Shown piece after piece: positions 33,921-43,799 of a stretch of 64,000 bases of DNA. Source of the stretch: Simmondsia chinensis (lineage: Eukaryota; Streptophyta; Magnoliopsida; Caryophyllales; Simmondsiaceae). Each line of letters opens with the position of its first letter. Within the stretch, counting starts at the first letter, position 1. The position numbers and the translations under genes are program-made. The stretch is from contig JAGTTD010000016.1 in assembly GCA_018398585.1 (NCBI GenBank), positions 26,087,212 to 26,151,211 of the forward strand, in the 5' to 3' direction. The notes beneath the pieces are model-generated. The model did no database searches, was not told where the DNA came from, and saw only the letters and a list, made by a program, of their open reading frames with translations.

Positions 33921-34399
33921 TGTGCCGAAAAGCAGAAATCCCAAGTACTGAAGTCGAATCAAATACCACGACAATCAAGAAGTAAAATAGACTAAAGAGA
34001 GTCAAACATAAGTACACAACAATTTACATGGAAACCCCTCTACAATCGAGAGGGAAGAAAACCACGGGCGAAGATTGGAGCTTTTATTATTGAATTGAAA
34101 AAGAAGAATTACAATCACTCATTTTCTCTCTCTCTCTCTTTTAGTTGGTGCGACGCTGCAAGGGAAAATCTCTCAAAAGAAATTGGATACTTTTTGACGT
34201 AACCTTACTTCTCTATTTATAGCCGCTCGAAAACACGGCTCCCAATCGATCGGTAGTTCACCGATCAATCACTGAGCTCTCTGCAGGCGGGATCGATTTA
34301 CATAACATTCCCAAGCAATTGGGCTCTTCTGCCGATCGATCGGCGGACTCTCGGCTTGCCTCCACTTAGAATTTAGGAATTTCAAGCATAAACCTAACA
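33921..34399 (-). repeat. Copia C 5' LTR
   Basis: 479-bp LTR matching 29,395-29,858. The palindromes lie at 34,241-34,352, with several CpG-to-TpG/CpA changes such as CCGATCAATCAC. One extra palindrome block is present compared with the 3' LTR. Confidence 0.9.
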
Positions 34400-34500
34400 G
34401 ACTTGCTTTAGGTAAAATAAAATTTTCTGAGACCACCTCTTATAATTCTTCCTGTTAAGGGGCTCAACTTTAGATATGTTGGAAAAAGGTAATTTCATTG
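34400..34500 (-). pseudogene. Copia C-prime gag, N-terminal piece
   Basis: The minus-strand start at about 34,498 reads MKLPFSNISKVEPLNRKNY, then KRWSQKILFYLK, the usual N-terminus of a Copia Gag that mimics a docking LNGxNYxxW motif. The frame is cut at 34,404 by the insertion of Copia C. The downstream part at 29,394 is in another frame by one base. Confidence 0.75.
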
Positions 34501-34797
34501 CCCTATTTAAATATAGATATGTCAAAATAGATCGTCTTTTAGAATGTTGTAAATACAGCGAAAACAGCAATATCGTAGTGAAAATTATAGCTAAATTGCA
34601 GTAAAACACTTATGTAAAATTGTTGTAAAATATTTATGAGAAATTGTAGAAAAATACCAGTGAAATTAAAAGAAATACTAAAAATTGCAATGAAAATCAA
34701 CGAAAAATGCAGCAAAAAAATTCAGTGAAAATATCTAAACATTGCAATCAAATAATACCTAAAAGTGAAGAAATGGATTAGAATACCTAAGATACCG

Positions 34798-35134
34798 TGC
34801 CGTGGGAAATAAACAGTATCATAAAAGACGATTTTGCCGCTGCTCAGGTGGAAATAGTACAATTGGCAGGCGGCCTCCAAGATTAACGTGTTCCGACTTT
34901 TAACGTGAACTCGTTAATTGCCAGGTAGGAGTGCCTAAGAACTTCACCCAAATTATTTAACAATGAAAGAGGCACCGGAAAGAAGGAGAATGGAAGAGTA
35001 TTGTTGTTAATGCTGATGGATGGATAGAAATGGCGTAAAGTATTGTTATTTATACTAGTGCAAACGATAGCTGGTATTAAAGTATACAGTCCAAAAGCTA
35101 TAAACGGCCAGGAGCATTAAGCCTAATTCTAACA
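34798..35134 (-). repeat. Copia C-prime 5' LTR
   Basis: On the plus map it starts TGCCGTGGGAAA and ends TTCTAACA, so on the minus strand it reads TG...CA. A primer-site remnant adjoins at 34,791-34,796. There is no second copy to prove the ends. Confidence 0.5.
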
Positions 35135-36041
35135 GCTACAAAAGTTCAGTGTTGATGATTTATAATAGAATCCCAATGGCCATATTTTGATTTAATGTGC
35201 AATTGGTTGTAGTAAATAAAGTAGATACAATATGGGTTTTGAAAAAAAATATTTTCCGTAAAATAAATATACTCGTTAAGAAAAAAGATCACCCTCACCC
35301 TCGCCCGAGCATGGCAAGGTGCGCGTGCATGGTCCCAACCACTCTCGCACCCCTAACTCAATTCAAGTAGAGAGGTTGCATAAGTATATATAAACTAGAA
35401 CATCCTTCACTAGTTTTCCAATGTGGAATGGGGTTTTCCTATAACACTTAAGTTTTACTTGTATCATTTTTTGAACAGGACTAAATTGACTCATTATGAA
35501 TTTTAGAAGACTAAATTGACACAATTAAAAATACGAGAACCAAATTGATACAATGATAAAAGTATGGAGACCTTTGGAGTAAATAAATTTACATTAAAAT
35601 AACATGATAGATTAACATGAAATGTGACCTGACTTAAGGATGACATAACTCAAGGTCAATTGGATCCAATGTAAACCTAACCTGAGATTGACCTGACCTG
35701 AGGTCGATCCAAACTTGAGGATAACATGACTCGAGCTTGACCTAACCCAATTTGACCCGACCCAACCCGAGATAGACCTGACGTGACATTAACTTGACTT
35801 GATTGCTAAGTCTAGTTTTCCCTAAGTGAATAGGTGAGGCGCATAATATCTATTATGGTCCAGCTTATATATTACAAATTATATTTATAAAAATTAAATA
35901 AAAGGGTTAATAAGACTACTCCCAATAATATCTCATTTTTCTGAAATCTTGCTTTTACCACATCGACAGAAATGGGGCTTTTTCCCTCCAACAACAAAGG
36001 CCCATTTTTTTTTACCTCAATTTTATATTTTGTAGTTATTT
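35135..36041. other. Decayed repeat fragments
   Basis: At 35,390-35,447 AAACTAGAACATCC and TTTTCCAATGTGG, ending CCTATAACA, resemble one end of a TRIM LTR such as TRIM J. At 35,600-35,820 there is an ACCTGA/ACCCGA-rich tract like that at 27,430. No genes. Confidence 0.35.
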
Positions 36042-36060
36042 TAATAATTGATGGTAAATT

Positions 36061-38406
36061 AATGGAACCACGTAGCCCAAAAGATCAGAGATGTGGCACG
36101 CGAAGTTTGGCTTGTATCAAAGGGTGGGGCAACAAACAACTTAGAGACCTGGTGGTGGTGCAGGGAGGTGCAGGAAAAGATTAAGGTAAAACAAGAATGC
36201 TTCAAGGAACGGAACCAAAGTGGGGACGAGGAGAAGAGGCAACAGTATAAACAAGAAGGAAGCTAAGATAGTAGTAAGAGACGCACAGGCTAAAGCCTAC
36301 GAGGATTTCTACAAAAGGTTAGAAACTGATGAGGGAGCTAGGGTCCTTTATAGAATTGCAAAAGCGAGGGAGAAGAGGACTAGAGACCTTGACCAAGTAA
36401 GAAGCATAAAGGGAGCAGATGGTCAAGTGCTTGTGGACGAGCAACAAATTAAGACTACATGGAAATCCTGCTTCCAGGATCTGTTCAATGAACAGGGAGT
36501 TAGAGATGGAGCCTCGGGAGAACTACAAGCACCTAAGGAACACCACACCTACTATTATAGCACGAGGATTAGACCCGAGGAAGTTAGATAAGCCTTGAAG
36601 ATGATGGGTAGGGGTCAAGCACTAGGCCCAGATGGAATACCCATTGAAGCATGGAAATACAATAGAGAAATGGATATCATATGGCTGACCAAATTATTCA
36701 ACCAAATTCTCCAAGGGAAGAAGATGCCAGACAGTGGTGGAAGAGTACATTAGTTCATGTCTATAAGAACAAAGGAGACATCCAGAGTTGTGCCAACTAC
36801 AGAGGAATCAAACTAATGAGCCACACTCTAAGGCTTTGGGAGCGGGTCATAGAAAGAAGGCTACGACAACGAACAGGTGTATCAGAGAATCAATTTGGAT
36901 TTATGCCTGGCAGGTCGACAATAGAAGTCATCCACCTCCTAAGGAGGTCAATAGAGTACTATAGAGATATACAAAAGGACCTCCACATGGTTTTCATTGA
37001 CCTAGAGAAGGCATATGATAGAGTGCCGAGAGAGGTCCTATGGAGGGTCTCGAAGAGGAAAGGCATCCCCTTGCCCTATATACAAGCCATTAAGGACATG
37101 TACTAAGATGCGCAAACCAATGTACGCACAACAGAAGGGAATATAGACGCTTTCCCCATTATAGTTGGAGTACACCAAGGATCAGCTTTGAGCCTCTTTC
37201 TGTTCATTCTAATTATGGACGAGCTCATTGGGCACATCCAAGGGGACGTGCGTTGGTGCATGCTTTTTGCGGATGACATAGCCCTAGTGGGGGAGACCAG
37301 GGAGGAGGTGAGTGAGAAGCTAAAACTCTGGAGATTGGCCTTAGAATTGAAAGGGCTAAGAATTAGTAGATCTAAAACCGAGTATATGGAACTCAAGTTT
37401 TGTGTGTCTACCATGCCAAGCACAGATGATGTCAAGATTGGATCAGAGTGCATAACGTAAAAAGCGTGCTTTAAATACTTGGGTTCCATGGTGCAACAAG
37501 ACCGCGAATTGCACGCAGATGTTAACAACAGGATTAAAGTGGGTTGGCATAAATGGAGGATGGCCTCGGCGGTACTATGTGATAGGAAGTTCCCACTCAA
37601 GTTAAAGGGAAAATATTATAAGATGGTAGTGAGACCGGCTATGTCTTACGGGGCAGAGTGTTGGCCAGTTAAGCAACAACACACCCAGAAGATGAAGGTA
37701 GCAGAAATGAAGATGTTAATATGGATGTGTGGACATACAAGGAAGGATAGGATCAGAAATAAAGTCATATAAAGTAAATTAGGCGTTGCCTCAATCGAGG
37801 ATAAGCTGCGGGAGCAACGTTTGGGGTGGTTTAGGCATGTTAGGAGGAGACCGAGCACTACACCTGTCAGGGGATGCGAACAACTCCATATTACAGACAG
37901 GAAGAGACGAAGAGACTGACCAAGAAGAGTTGGATGGAAGCAATTCGACAGGACCTTGCGTATCTCAACCTCAGAGAAGAAATGGTCTTAGATAGAACCC
38001 AGTAGAAGATTAGTATAGGGGTAACATATATAGCGGGATAGGAACGTCAAGCACTTCTCGGCTAGTACTAGCGCCACCAGGCGTCTTGCATGCCTGTCTG
38101 TTTTACACATTTCTGCCTTGCTTCTTATTGCTTGCATCATTTATATGCTTGCATGTTGTCGTTAGGTAGGCTCCCTTCCATAGATGCTTAGTGCTTTCGC
38201 GTATTGCTCTTACTTAGATGCTTCCATGCTTGTCATGCTCTCCGTGCTTTTTATGCCCTCTCGCTTTTCAGGATGGGTGTCCTCAGAAACATCCTCTCAT
38301 AAGGGTATCCCCCTGATGGGGTAAGGTTGCATACATCCTACCCCTCCCAAACCCTGCTCACATGAGAGCCGTTGTGGCATTGGGCTTCTTATTGCTGTTG
38401 TTGTTG
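36061..38406 (+). mobile_element. RTE-type LINE, 5'-truncated
   Basis: A perfect 19-bp TSD TAATAATTGATGGTAAATT flanks it (36,042-36,060 and 38,407-38,425). The 3' end is a (TTG)n tail (CTGTTGTTGTTG), as in RTE elements, not poly(A). The coding part has reverse transcriptase and C-terminal regions but no apurinic endonuclease, so the 5' end is cut, the usual result of incomplete target-primed reverse transcription. The 3' UTR (about 38,000-38,406) includes GGTTGCATACATCCTACC, shared in type with the 5S-headed SINEs. Confidence 0.92.
36220..37995 (+). pseudogene. RTE reverse transcriptase ORF (broken)
   Basis: Pieces in changing frames, in order: the region before RT (36,220-36,591, RIAKAREKRTRDLDQVRSIK); RT fingers with [20 protein letters not shown] and [18 protein letters not shown] (36,681-37,106); motif [16 protein letters not shown]; then the palm with the catalytic [11 protein letters not shown] intact (37,262-37,295). 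A thumb-like [20 protein letters not shown] follows, then the C-terminal [20 protein letters not shown] (37,479-37,772). Stops at 36,592, 37,105 and 37,458 and several shifts disable it. Confidence 0.9.
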
Positions 38407-38425
38407 TAATAATTGATGGTAAATT

Positions 38426-38712
38426 GGTAGTTGATGTTATTTTTATTATTTTTATTATTTCAAGACACACAATAAAAATACGTTGAAAAAACACGATTAA
38501 AAAAAAAACTAACTCTATAGCCGTGTCAGGGTCAAAAGTTTTCAAAAGAAGCAAAAAATTCAATACATAATTGGTGAAAATAAAAAATATTAAGGCTAAA
38601 ACGCAATATTTTCGCTCAAAAACAGCCAAAATATTAGCTCTTTATTTATCTATTCTTTATGGCCAAATGCCCTAACTTTCCACAAGCATTCCTTCCCACA
38701 ATGTTAATTTTT
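38426..38712. other. AT-rich spacer
   Basis: Nothing recognised apart from TTTTTATTATT repeats near 38,440. Confidence 0.4.
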
Positions 38713-38972
38713 AAATGGATGAAGAATTGTGATGAGTTTCTCTCTGCTCTCTTTCTCTCTAACTCTCCCCCTGTCTATCTAGTCCATCTCTATCCCCTTA
38801 TCTTTTCTATATTATACCTAAACTTAAAAATTCTATACTATAGTACTAATTTTATCTAGTTATATACAAATATACTAATGTTCTAGAGTTGATTGATTGT
38901 TCAGGTTGGTTGATTGCTTTGGATCGATTATGAATCGTATCAATTGGTATCAGAGCAAATGACCCTCGACAT

Positions 38973-39102
38973 CAATGATGGAGTTCGGTCCGGTGGCAAT
39001 TGCCGGAATACAAGCTACACTAGAAATGATGATGGCCAAGCTTGACCAGATGCAAGAGGATACTAGAAGTATGAAATCTGAGCTAAAAAACTGGTTAAGG
39101 TA
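38973..39102 (+). pseudogene. Short gag-like start in element G
   Basis: A frame opens 17 bp after the primer site with MMEFGPVAIAGIQATLEMM and continues AKLDQMQEDTRSMKSELKN, an amphipathic, possibly coiled-coil segment, then stops. The position fits a Gag N-terminus. The family was not identified. Confidence 0.35.
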
Positions 39103-39278
39103 GTAGTGGAACTAGAGGAGGAGAACATCGATGCTCGGGACACCATCAAGACACCAGAGTAAGATCTGGCCTCCGGCGACCAGGACAAAAGGCATGGTGA
39201 CACTGACTTCAGCCAGGAGCAGAACCATGGCAATAACACAAAGATCGGTGAACCAAATGGAAAATCAAGCACCATCGA

Positions 39279-39849
39279 TGTTGAGACTCTACATGCGATC
39301 CTAATAATTAGAATCCCACATTGGAATTGTAAGAGAGAAGAGATCACCTTATAACCCTAGTAGGTTACTCCACCTATTACTAATTGGTTTTAGGATGAAA
39401 TCCCACTTGGGCTTATATGTGGATCTCATGTGTTCCAACTTCGTGGGTTGGGCCTAAAGGCCCGGTGAAGTTTAACATGGTATCAGAGCGGGTTGATGAT
39501 CTCGATGTCTTATTTGTCACACCGTGTCCTCGTAAAGAGGGGTGCATTTGAATTTGTTGCACCAAGGGCTTTTCAAGTGAATGTTGGATCCAAGCGAATC
39601 AGAGAAGGTGAGTGTTGCGCTTGTCATAGTCTCACATGTGGGGGGAGTGTTGAGACTCTACATGTGAATCTAATAATTAGAATCCCACATTGGAATTGTG
39701 AGAGAGAAGAGATCACCTTATAAGCTTAGTGGGTTACTTCACCTATTGCCAATTGATTTTAGGATGGAACCTCACTTGGGCTTATATGTGGATCTCATTT
39801 GTTCCAACTTCGTGGGTCGGGCCTAAAAAAGGCCTGGTGAAATTTAACA
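39279..39849 (+). mobile_element. TRIM element H, complete (571 bp)
   Basis: LTRs at 39,279-39,477 (199 bp) and 39,648-39,849 (202 bp) both run TGTTGAGACTCTACATG...TTTAACA; I count about 17 substitutions between them by eye. TGGTATCAGAGC (39,478-39,489) follows the left LTR directly. TGTGGGGGGAG (39,637-39,647) precedes the right LTR as polypurine tract. The 170-bp interior codes nothing useful. It has all cis signals for reverse transcription and no proteins. The flanks ATCGA and CAAAG do not match, so the TSD is lost or the copy is recombinant. Confidence 0.88.
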
Positions 39850-40632
39850 CAAAGATCTAGCACCACCGACACCGATTGAACACCACCTAAACCAAAACTC
39901 TGAGCCGTGCTCCACCTAAGGTACATACGACACCACCGTTGTCCGTATCGAGTTGCTGGGGAAGGAGAATGCCAACATCGGCCGTTTCTAAGAAGCTAAG
40001 GAAAGGGATGACGCCGTAAAAAGCATCACGCCATTGTTGGCTGAGTTGCTATGTCGTTGTGCTGCTGGGTGCCGCGGAGTGCCACGGCCTTCAGTCGGCT
40101 CGCAGAGCTGGGCATCGTCGCTGAGGAAGAAGATGACTGTGGGTTTGGGAATTTTGGAATTAAAATGTGAGTGTAATTACGATTTCACCCTCTTTTTACT
40201 TAAATGTTTTAGAGAAAATTTTAGTAAATTTAAGGGGTTAAAATTTATAATTATAGTATTTGAACTTGGAGGGTTACCGGTTTCGATATCAATACCTTGA
40301 CCCTTAAGGACAAGGGTCTTTAAAAGGAAAAGATATTAATACAATACAAAATACAGTAGTTAAATAAGGGGTAATTTAGGTATAAATAAATAGGCTAAGT
40401 CCCTAAATATAGTTATACCCCTCTCCTAACTCTAGACATAGGAGTGTTTAGTGCAAAGAAGAAGTATGAATGAAGAATTATGATGAGTCTCTCTCTTCCC
40501 TCTTTCTTTCTGACTCTCTCCCTTTTCTATCTAATCTATCTCTATCCCCCAATCTTCCCTATAATATACATAAACTTATAAATCTTATACTATTATCCAG
40601 GTTTTATCTAGTTATATACAAATATACTACTG

Positions 40633-40815
40633 CTGGGAGGGGAACAACAACTACAAACAGCTGCTAATACCCCATAGGTTGAGAAGCAAAAGGAGGAATT
40701 TGCCCGAGGATGGGCTTGCATCTGATTAGCTAGTTAGTGAACCAATAGCTTACCAAGGCGATGATCAGTAGCTGGTCTGAGAGGATAATCAGCCATACTG
40801 GGACTGAAGCACGGC
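40633..40815 (+). pseudogene. Plastid 16S rRNA gene fragment (nuclear copy)
   Basis: The sequence is unmistakable small-subunit rRNA: TGCTAATACCCCATAGGTTG, AAAAGGAGGAATTTGCCCG, TGATTAGCTAGTTAGTGAAC, ACCAAGGCGATGATCAGTAG, CTGGTCTGAGAGGATAATCA, ACTGGGACTGAAGCACGGC. It covers roughly bases 150-330 of a 16S molecule and fits the chloroplast version (AATAGCTTACCAAGGCGATG). It carries scattered substitutions, so it is a transferred, decaying copy and not a functional rRNA gene. It abuts element G on the left and an RTE LINE tail on the right. Confidence 0.87.
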
Positions 40816-41108
40816 AATGTCATTCGTATGCTTCCTTCTTATCTCAGTCTCATCTTGTTGCCACTTCCTGTCTAATTTTATGGTGGATTGCTTGTTGTTT
40901 TGTCACTATATTGCTTTATTGCTAATAGTGCTTCATGCTTTGTGCTTTCTATGTGCTGTTGTTTTTAAGTTTTTTAGGCTGGGGCCCCTCGGTTGTACAA
41001 TCTCTCTTTGGGGTAACACCCTAAAGAGATGAAGCTGCGTACATCCCATCCCCCATACCCTGCATATGTGGGAGCTCTTGAGGCATTGGGTTTATTGTTG
41101 TTGTTATT
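40816..41108 (+). mobile_element. RTE LINE 3' end, severely 5'-truncated
   Basis: The sequence ends AAGCTGCGTACATCCCATCC ... GGGAGCTCTTGAGGCATTGG and then (TTG)n, matching the 3' end of the RTE at 38,300-38,406 (GCATTGGGCTTC then TTG repeats). Only the 3' UTR is present. It begins immediately after the 16S rRNA fragment with no spacer. No TSD was recognised. Confidence 0.75.
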
Positions 41109-41234
41109 TTAGAAATTTGTATATGATAACCGTTCAGGCTCTTTCAAAAATTAATTGTATTAGTAGTTTAATTTTAGAGATAACAACTGATTGTCAAATT
41201 ACAAATCACAAGTATAGTATTTTATAACAACTTA

Positions 41235-42645
41235 AAAAAAATAATTAATCTAAAAATGACCCAACTATATGTCAATATACTAAAACATAACCAACTTTAT
41301 TTTCTTACCAAAAATAACTTAATTCTAACTTTTCTATCAAAAAATAACCGAACTCTAAAATTAATCTAAAAATAACCCAACTCTATTTTCTAACCAAAAA
41401 ATAAACCAACTCTATTTTTTAACCCAAAAATAAACCAACTCTAACTTTTCTCCCAAAAAATAACCCAACTCTAACTTTTCTACCAAAAATAACTCAACTC
41501 TAACTTTCTACAAAAAATAACCAAATTTAAATTTAATTTTTAAAAATACTGAATTAGTGGTTAAGCATGACGTGTGGTATGACGCTCCGACAATATTATT
41601 TTCTTCTATAAATTTTTGGTTTGGCTTGATTTCTTTTTCCATCTAACCAAACTAAAAATACGTTTTTTTGATGACTGAGTACAATTCCTCAAACAGGCAA
41701 TATCCTAAACAAGTAAAACAACAGAGGATTACAACCAGAGAACTAGGGCTGCAAATGAGCTAAGCCAAGCTGAGCCGAACCATAGCTTGCTCGGCTCGGA
41801 TCGTTAACTAAATGAGACCAGCTCGGTATCGGTATCATTTATCTAATTGAACTGCATATCTGTGGTCGACTCAGCTCATTTACTAAATAAGACTGACTCG
41901 ATATTAGCATCATTTAGGTTTGATTATTTGGCGAGCTGGCTCAATGAGTTTTCCTGACTCATTGTGATCATTTACCGAGCTCGTTAAGCTCATTTATTAG
42001 GCTTGCTATACTCATTTATGATTATTATTACTTGGATTTTCAAAAAATGGTGATAAAATAAGTCATATATGGAAATTGAAAATAAAAAATACATAGATGG
42101 AACTCAATTCCGCAATGTAGACATGCGAGCCAATAACCGAGCAGGCTCATGAGCCCACGAGTTGGCTCGTGAGCATTATGAGCCGGCTTGTGATCCTTTC
42201 AAGCCAAGTTGGCCTAAATTTGACTTCACTCGTTTATTCAAACGAGCTGCCCTTAAACGAGTCGAGCAGGCTCTCGAGTTGGCTTAGATGAACTCCAACC
42301 GAGTCCTTAATGAGCTGAGTCAAACTGGCTCGCAAGCAGGCTTGGCTCATCTGCAGCCCTACAGAGATCAAGCCAAACCAAAAATATGTAGAAGAAAAAT
42401 ATATTGTCAGAGCATCATACCACGCACCACAATTCAGTATTTTTAAATTAAATTTTTAGAGTTGGGTTATTTGTAGATTAATTTTTAAAGTTTGGTTATT
42501 TTTGGGGAAAAGTTAGAATTGGGTTATTTTTAGGTAGAAAAGTTAGAGTTGGTTTTTTTTTTTTTTTTTGTTAGAAAATAGAGTTAGGTTATTTTTTAGA
42601 GTATTTACAAGAAGTTGTGTCATTTTTAGATTAATTGTTGCTTAA
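41235..42645. repeat. Foldback element, copy 1
   Basis: The left arm (41,235 to about 41,645) is the inverted complement of the right arm (about 42,370-42,645): AATTAATCTAAAAATGACCC pairs with GTCATTTTTAGATTAATT, and GGTTTGGCTTGAT with ATCAAGCCAAACC. The arms contain tandem copies of a 25-30 bp unit, AACCCAACTCTAACTTTTCT plus CCAAAAAAT. A hAT-type element lies in the loop. The same structure occurs at 54,832-56,022. Confidence 0.7.
41744..42361. mobile_element. hAT-type non-autonomous transposon in the foldback loop, copy 1
   Basis: Terminal inverted repeats TAGGGCTGCAAATGAGC and GCTCATCTGCAGCCCTA. TSDs CAGAGAAC (41,736-41,743) and CAGAGATC (42,362-42,369) match at seven of eight bases. The interior is full of GAGCTCG, GGCTCG and CGAGCCG motifs in both orientations, probable transposase-binding sites. 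No transposase. The allele in the duplicate is 55,158-55,767. Confidence 0.82.
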
Positions 42646-42649
42646 AAAA

Positions 42650-43576
42650 TCAACAGAGAAATTTCATGTCATCCTTTTTATTGCCTAATACATATTTGAT
42701 TTTTGTTCTCCTGAGTCAAACACAATAGGAACAAATTTTACTAAGCTAAGTTGTCTAAAACGAATCATACGTTTTTTCTCTTAAAATCTTCAAGTTAAAA
42801 ATAATTAAGTAATCTCTCTAATCTGTCTAATACATTATTACCAAGTTTCCTTTCTCCCAAAACCTTCCCCTCTCCAATCTTTGTAATTTTAGATAGTAAC
42901 GTTTGAGTTGTCCATTTTTAAAAAATATTAAAATCAAGACAATTAATAATTAAAAACACAATATTAAACAAGTTTTGAAAATACAAAACATATTATATAG
43001 TCTTTTTTTAGTGATGAGTGCAATATGCAGCTTCGAAAGCACAAAGTGATACACTAACTGTATATCGTACGGGGTCACTCTAGTTATAAATAATTAAGGG
43101 GGCAAAATTATAATAAGTGAGGACCCTAAGGTTCTTTTGGGTGGGTCCATGTTGGACAACAACTTTAATTATTCAATGTATGGTTGATTTTGCAAAACTG
43201 ACAGGAACGTCAACAAAAACGTGAGAGGATGCAACAAGCTTACTTGAAAACATTGATATTTTTCAGTGAGATCAGGTTAGATTTTGAAGTGAGTTTTCTA
43301 GGTATCATTTTGAAATGAATTGATCGAGCATGAGAATCAGTTGTTCTTGAGTCTAGGAAAGTAATTTTTATATCGCTTCAATTGTTTGTAGGTTTTGTGT
43401 TATGGCAAACATCTAGAAACCTTATCGTTGTAATCGCTATTAAAGTTTGCCCCTTGATATTTCCCCTCTTCTCGGAAGGCGTCCCACATTATATTTGGCC
43501 GATTGAAATCGAGTTGAGTGTCCTATATACCTGACACTGTCCTTAGAAAAATGACACAAAGAAAATATAAATAGTT
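42650..43576. other. Unique-looking spacer shared by both duplicate copies
   Basis: No gene. It aligns with 56,023-56,198 plus 61,595-62,341, which shows that the two segments are one duplication and not independent insertions. GACCCTAAGGTTCTTTTGG is conserved in both. Confidence 0.6.
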
Positions 43577-43581
43577 GTCCT

Positions 43582-43769
43582 TATGAATGCAGAGGAATTC
43601 TCTATATAAATTGGATGAATGAAAGTGATACAATAGAGGCCTTTATATAGGCCAAGCACAAAGACATCAGAGACTGAAATACCCTTGGACTGTATATAAG
43701 TCAAGAGATAGAATGGTAAAGGCATAATGAAACCCTCAGCCAAGGAATATTCTAGAGAATAGTCCAATA
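43582..43769 (-). repeat. Copia D 3' LTR
   Basis: 188-bp LTR, plus-strand TATGAATGCAGAGG...AGTCCAATA. It corresponds to 62,347-62,534 in the duplicate. Confidence 0.92.
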
Positions 43770-43799
43770 CGCCCCCTCAATCTGAGCGTGGTGGAAGAA

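Larger units (their letters stand above)
29395..34399 (-). mobile_element. Copia C, full-length Tnt1/Tork-like retrotransposon (dead)
   Basis: The LTRs at 29,395-29,858 (464 bp) and 33,921-34,399 (479 bp) flank gag, protease, integrase, RT and RNase H on the minus strand. The TSD GACTT (29,390-29,394 and 34,400-34,404) is perfect and lies within the gag gene of Copia C-prime. The polypurine tract is AAGGTGGAGATT (minus) beside 29,859. The primer site (TTGGTATCATATT) matches only its first eight bases. All genes carry stops or frameshifts. Confidence 0.93.
27865..35134 (-). mobile_element. Copia C-prime, older Copia split by Copia C
   Basis: The 5' part lies right of Copia C: a 337-bp LTR (34,798-35,134), a degenerate primer site (GGTATCTTAGG on the minus strand) and the gag start. 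The 3' part lies left of Copia C (29,394 down to about 27,865): the rest of gag, protease, pre-integrase and the start of the integrase core, where homology ends. Copia C with its TSD GACTT sits exactly between the two. The distal integrase, RT, RNase H and 3' LTR are lost. The gag is unlike that of A/D and B/C/E, so it is another lineage. Confidence 0.82.
38713..40632 (+). mobile_element. Non-autonomous LTR retrotransposon G (LARD-like)
   Basis: A repeat at 38,713-38,879 (ATGAAGAATTGTGATGAG ... TTATATACAAATATACTA) recurs at 40,463-40,630. The left repeat continues to 38,942 and is followed by a perfect primer site TTGGTATCAGAGC (38,944-38,956). The right repeat is preceded by a purine-rich CTTAAGGACAAGGG (40,303), a typical polypurine neighbourhood. 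The 1.36-kb interior codes only a short gag-like start. It contains the complete TRIM H. The right LTR is cut at about 40,632, where plastid DNA begins. Confidence 0.6.

Noticed and set aside
40633..40815. Bacterial contamination or active rRNA gene
   Set aside because: The 183-bp 16S piece has plastid-type sequence with scattered mutations and sits between plant retroelements.
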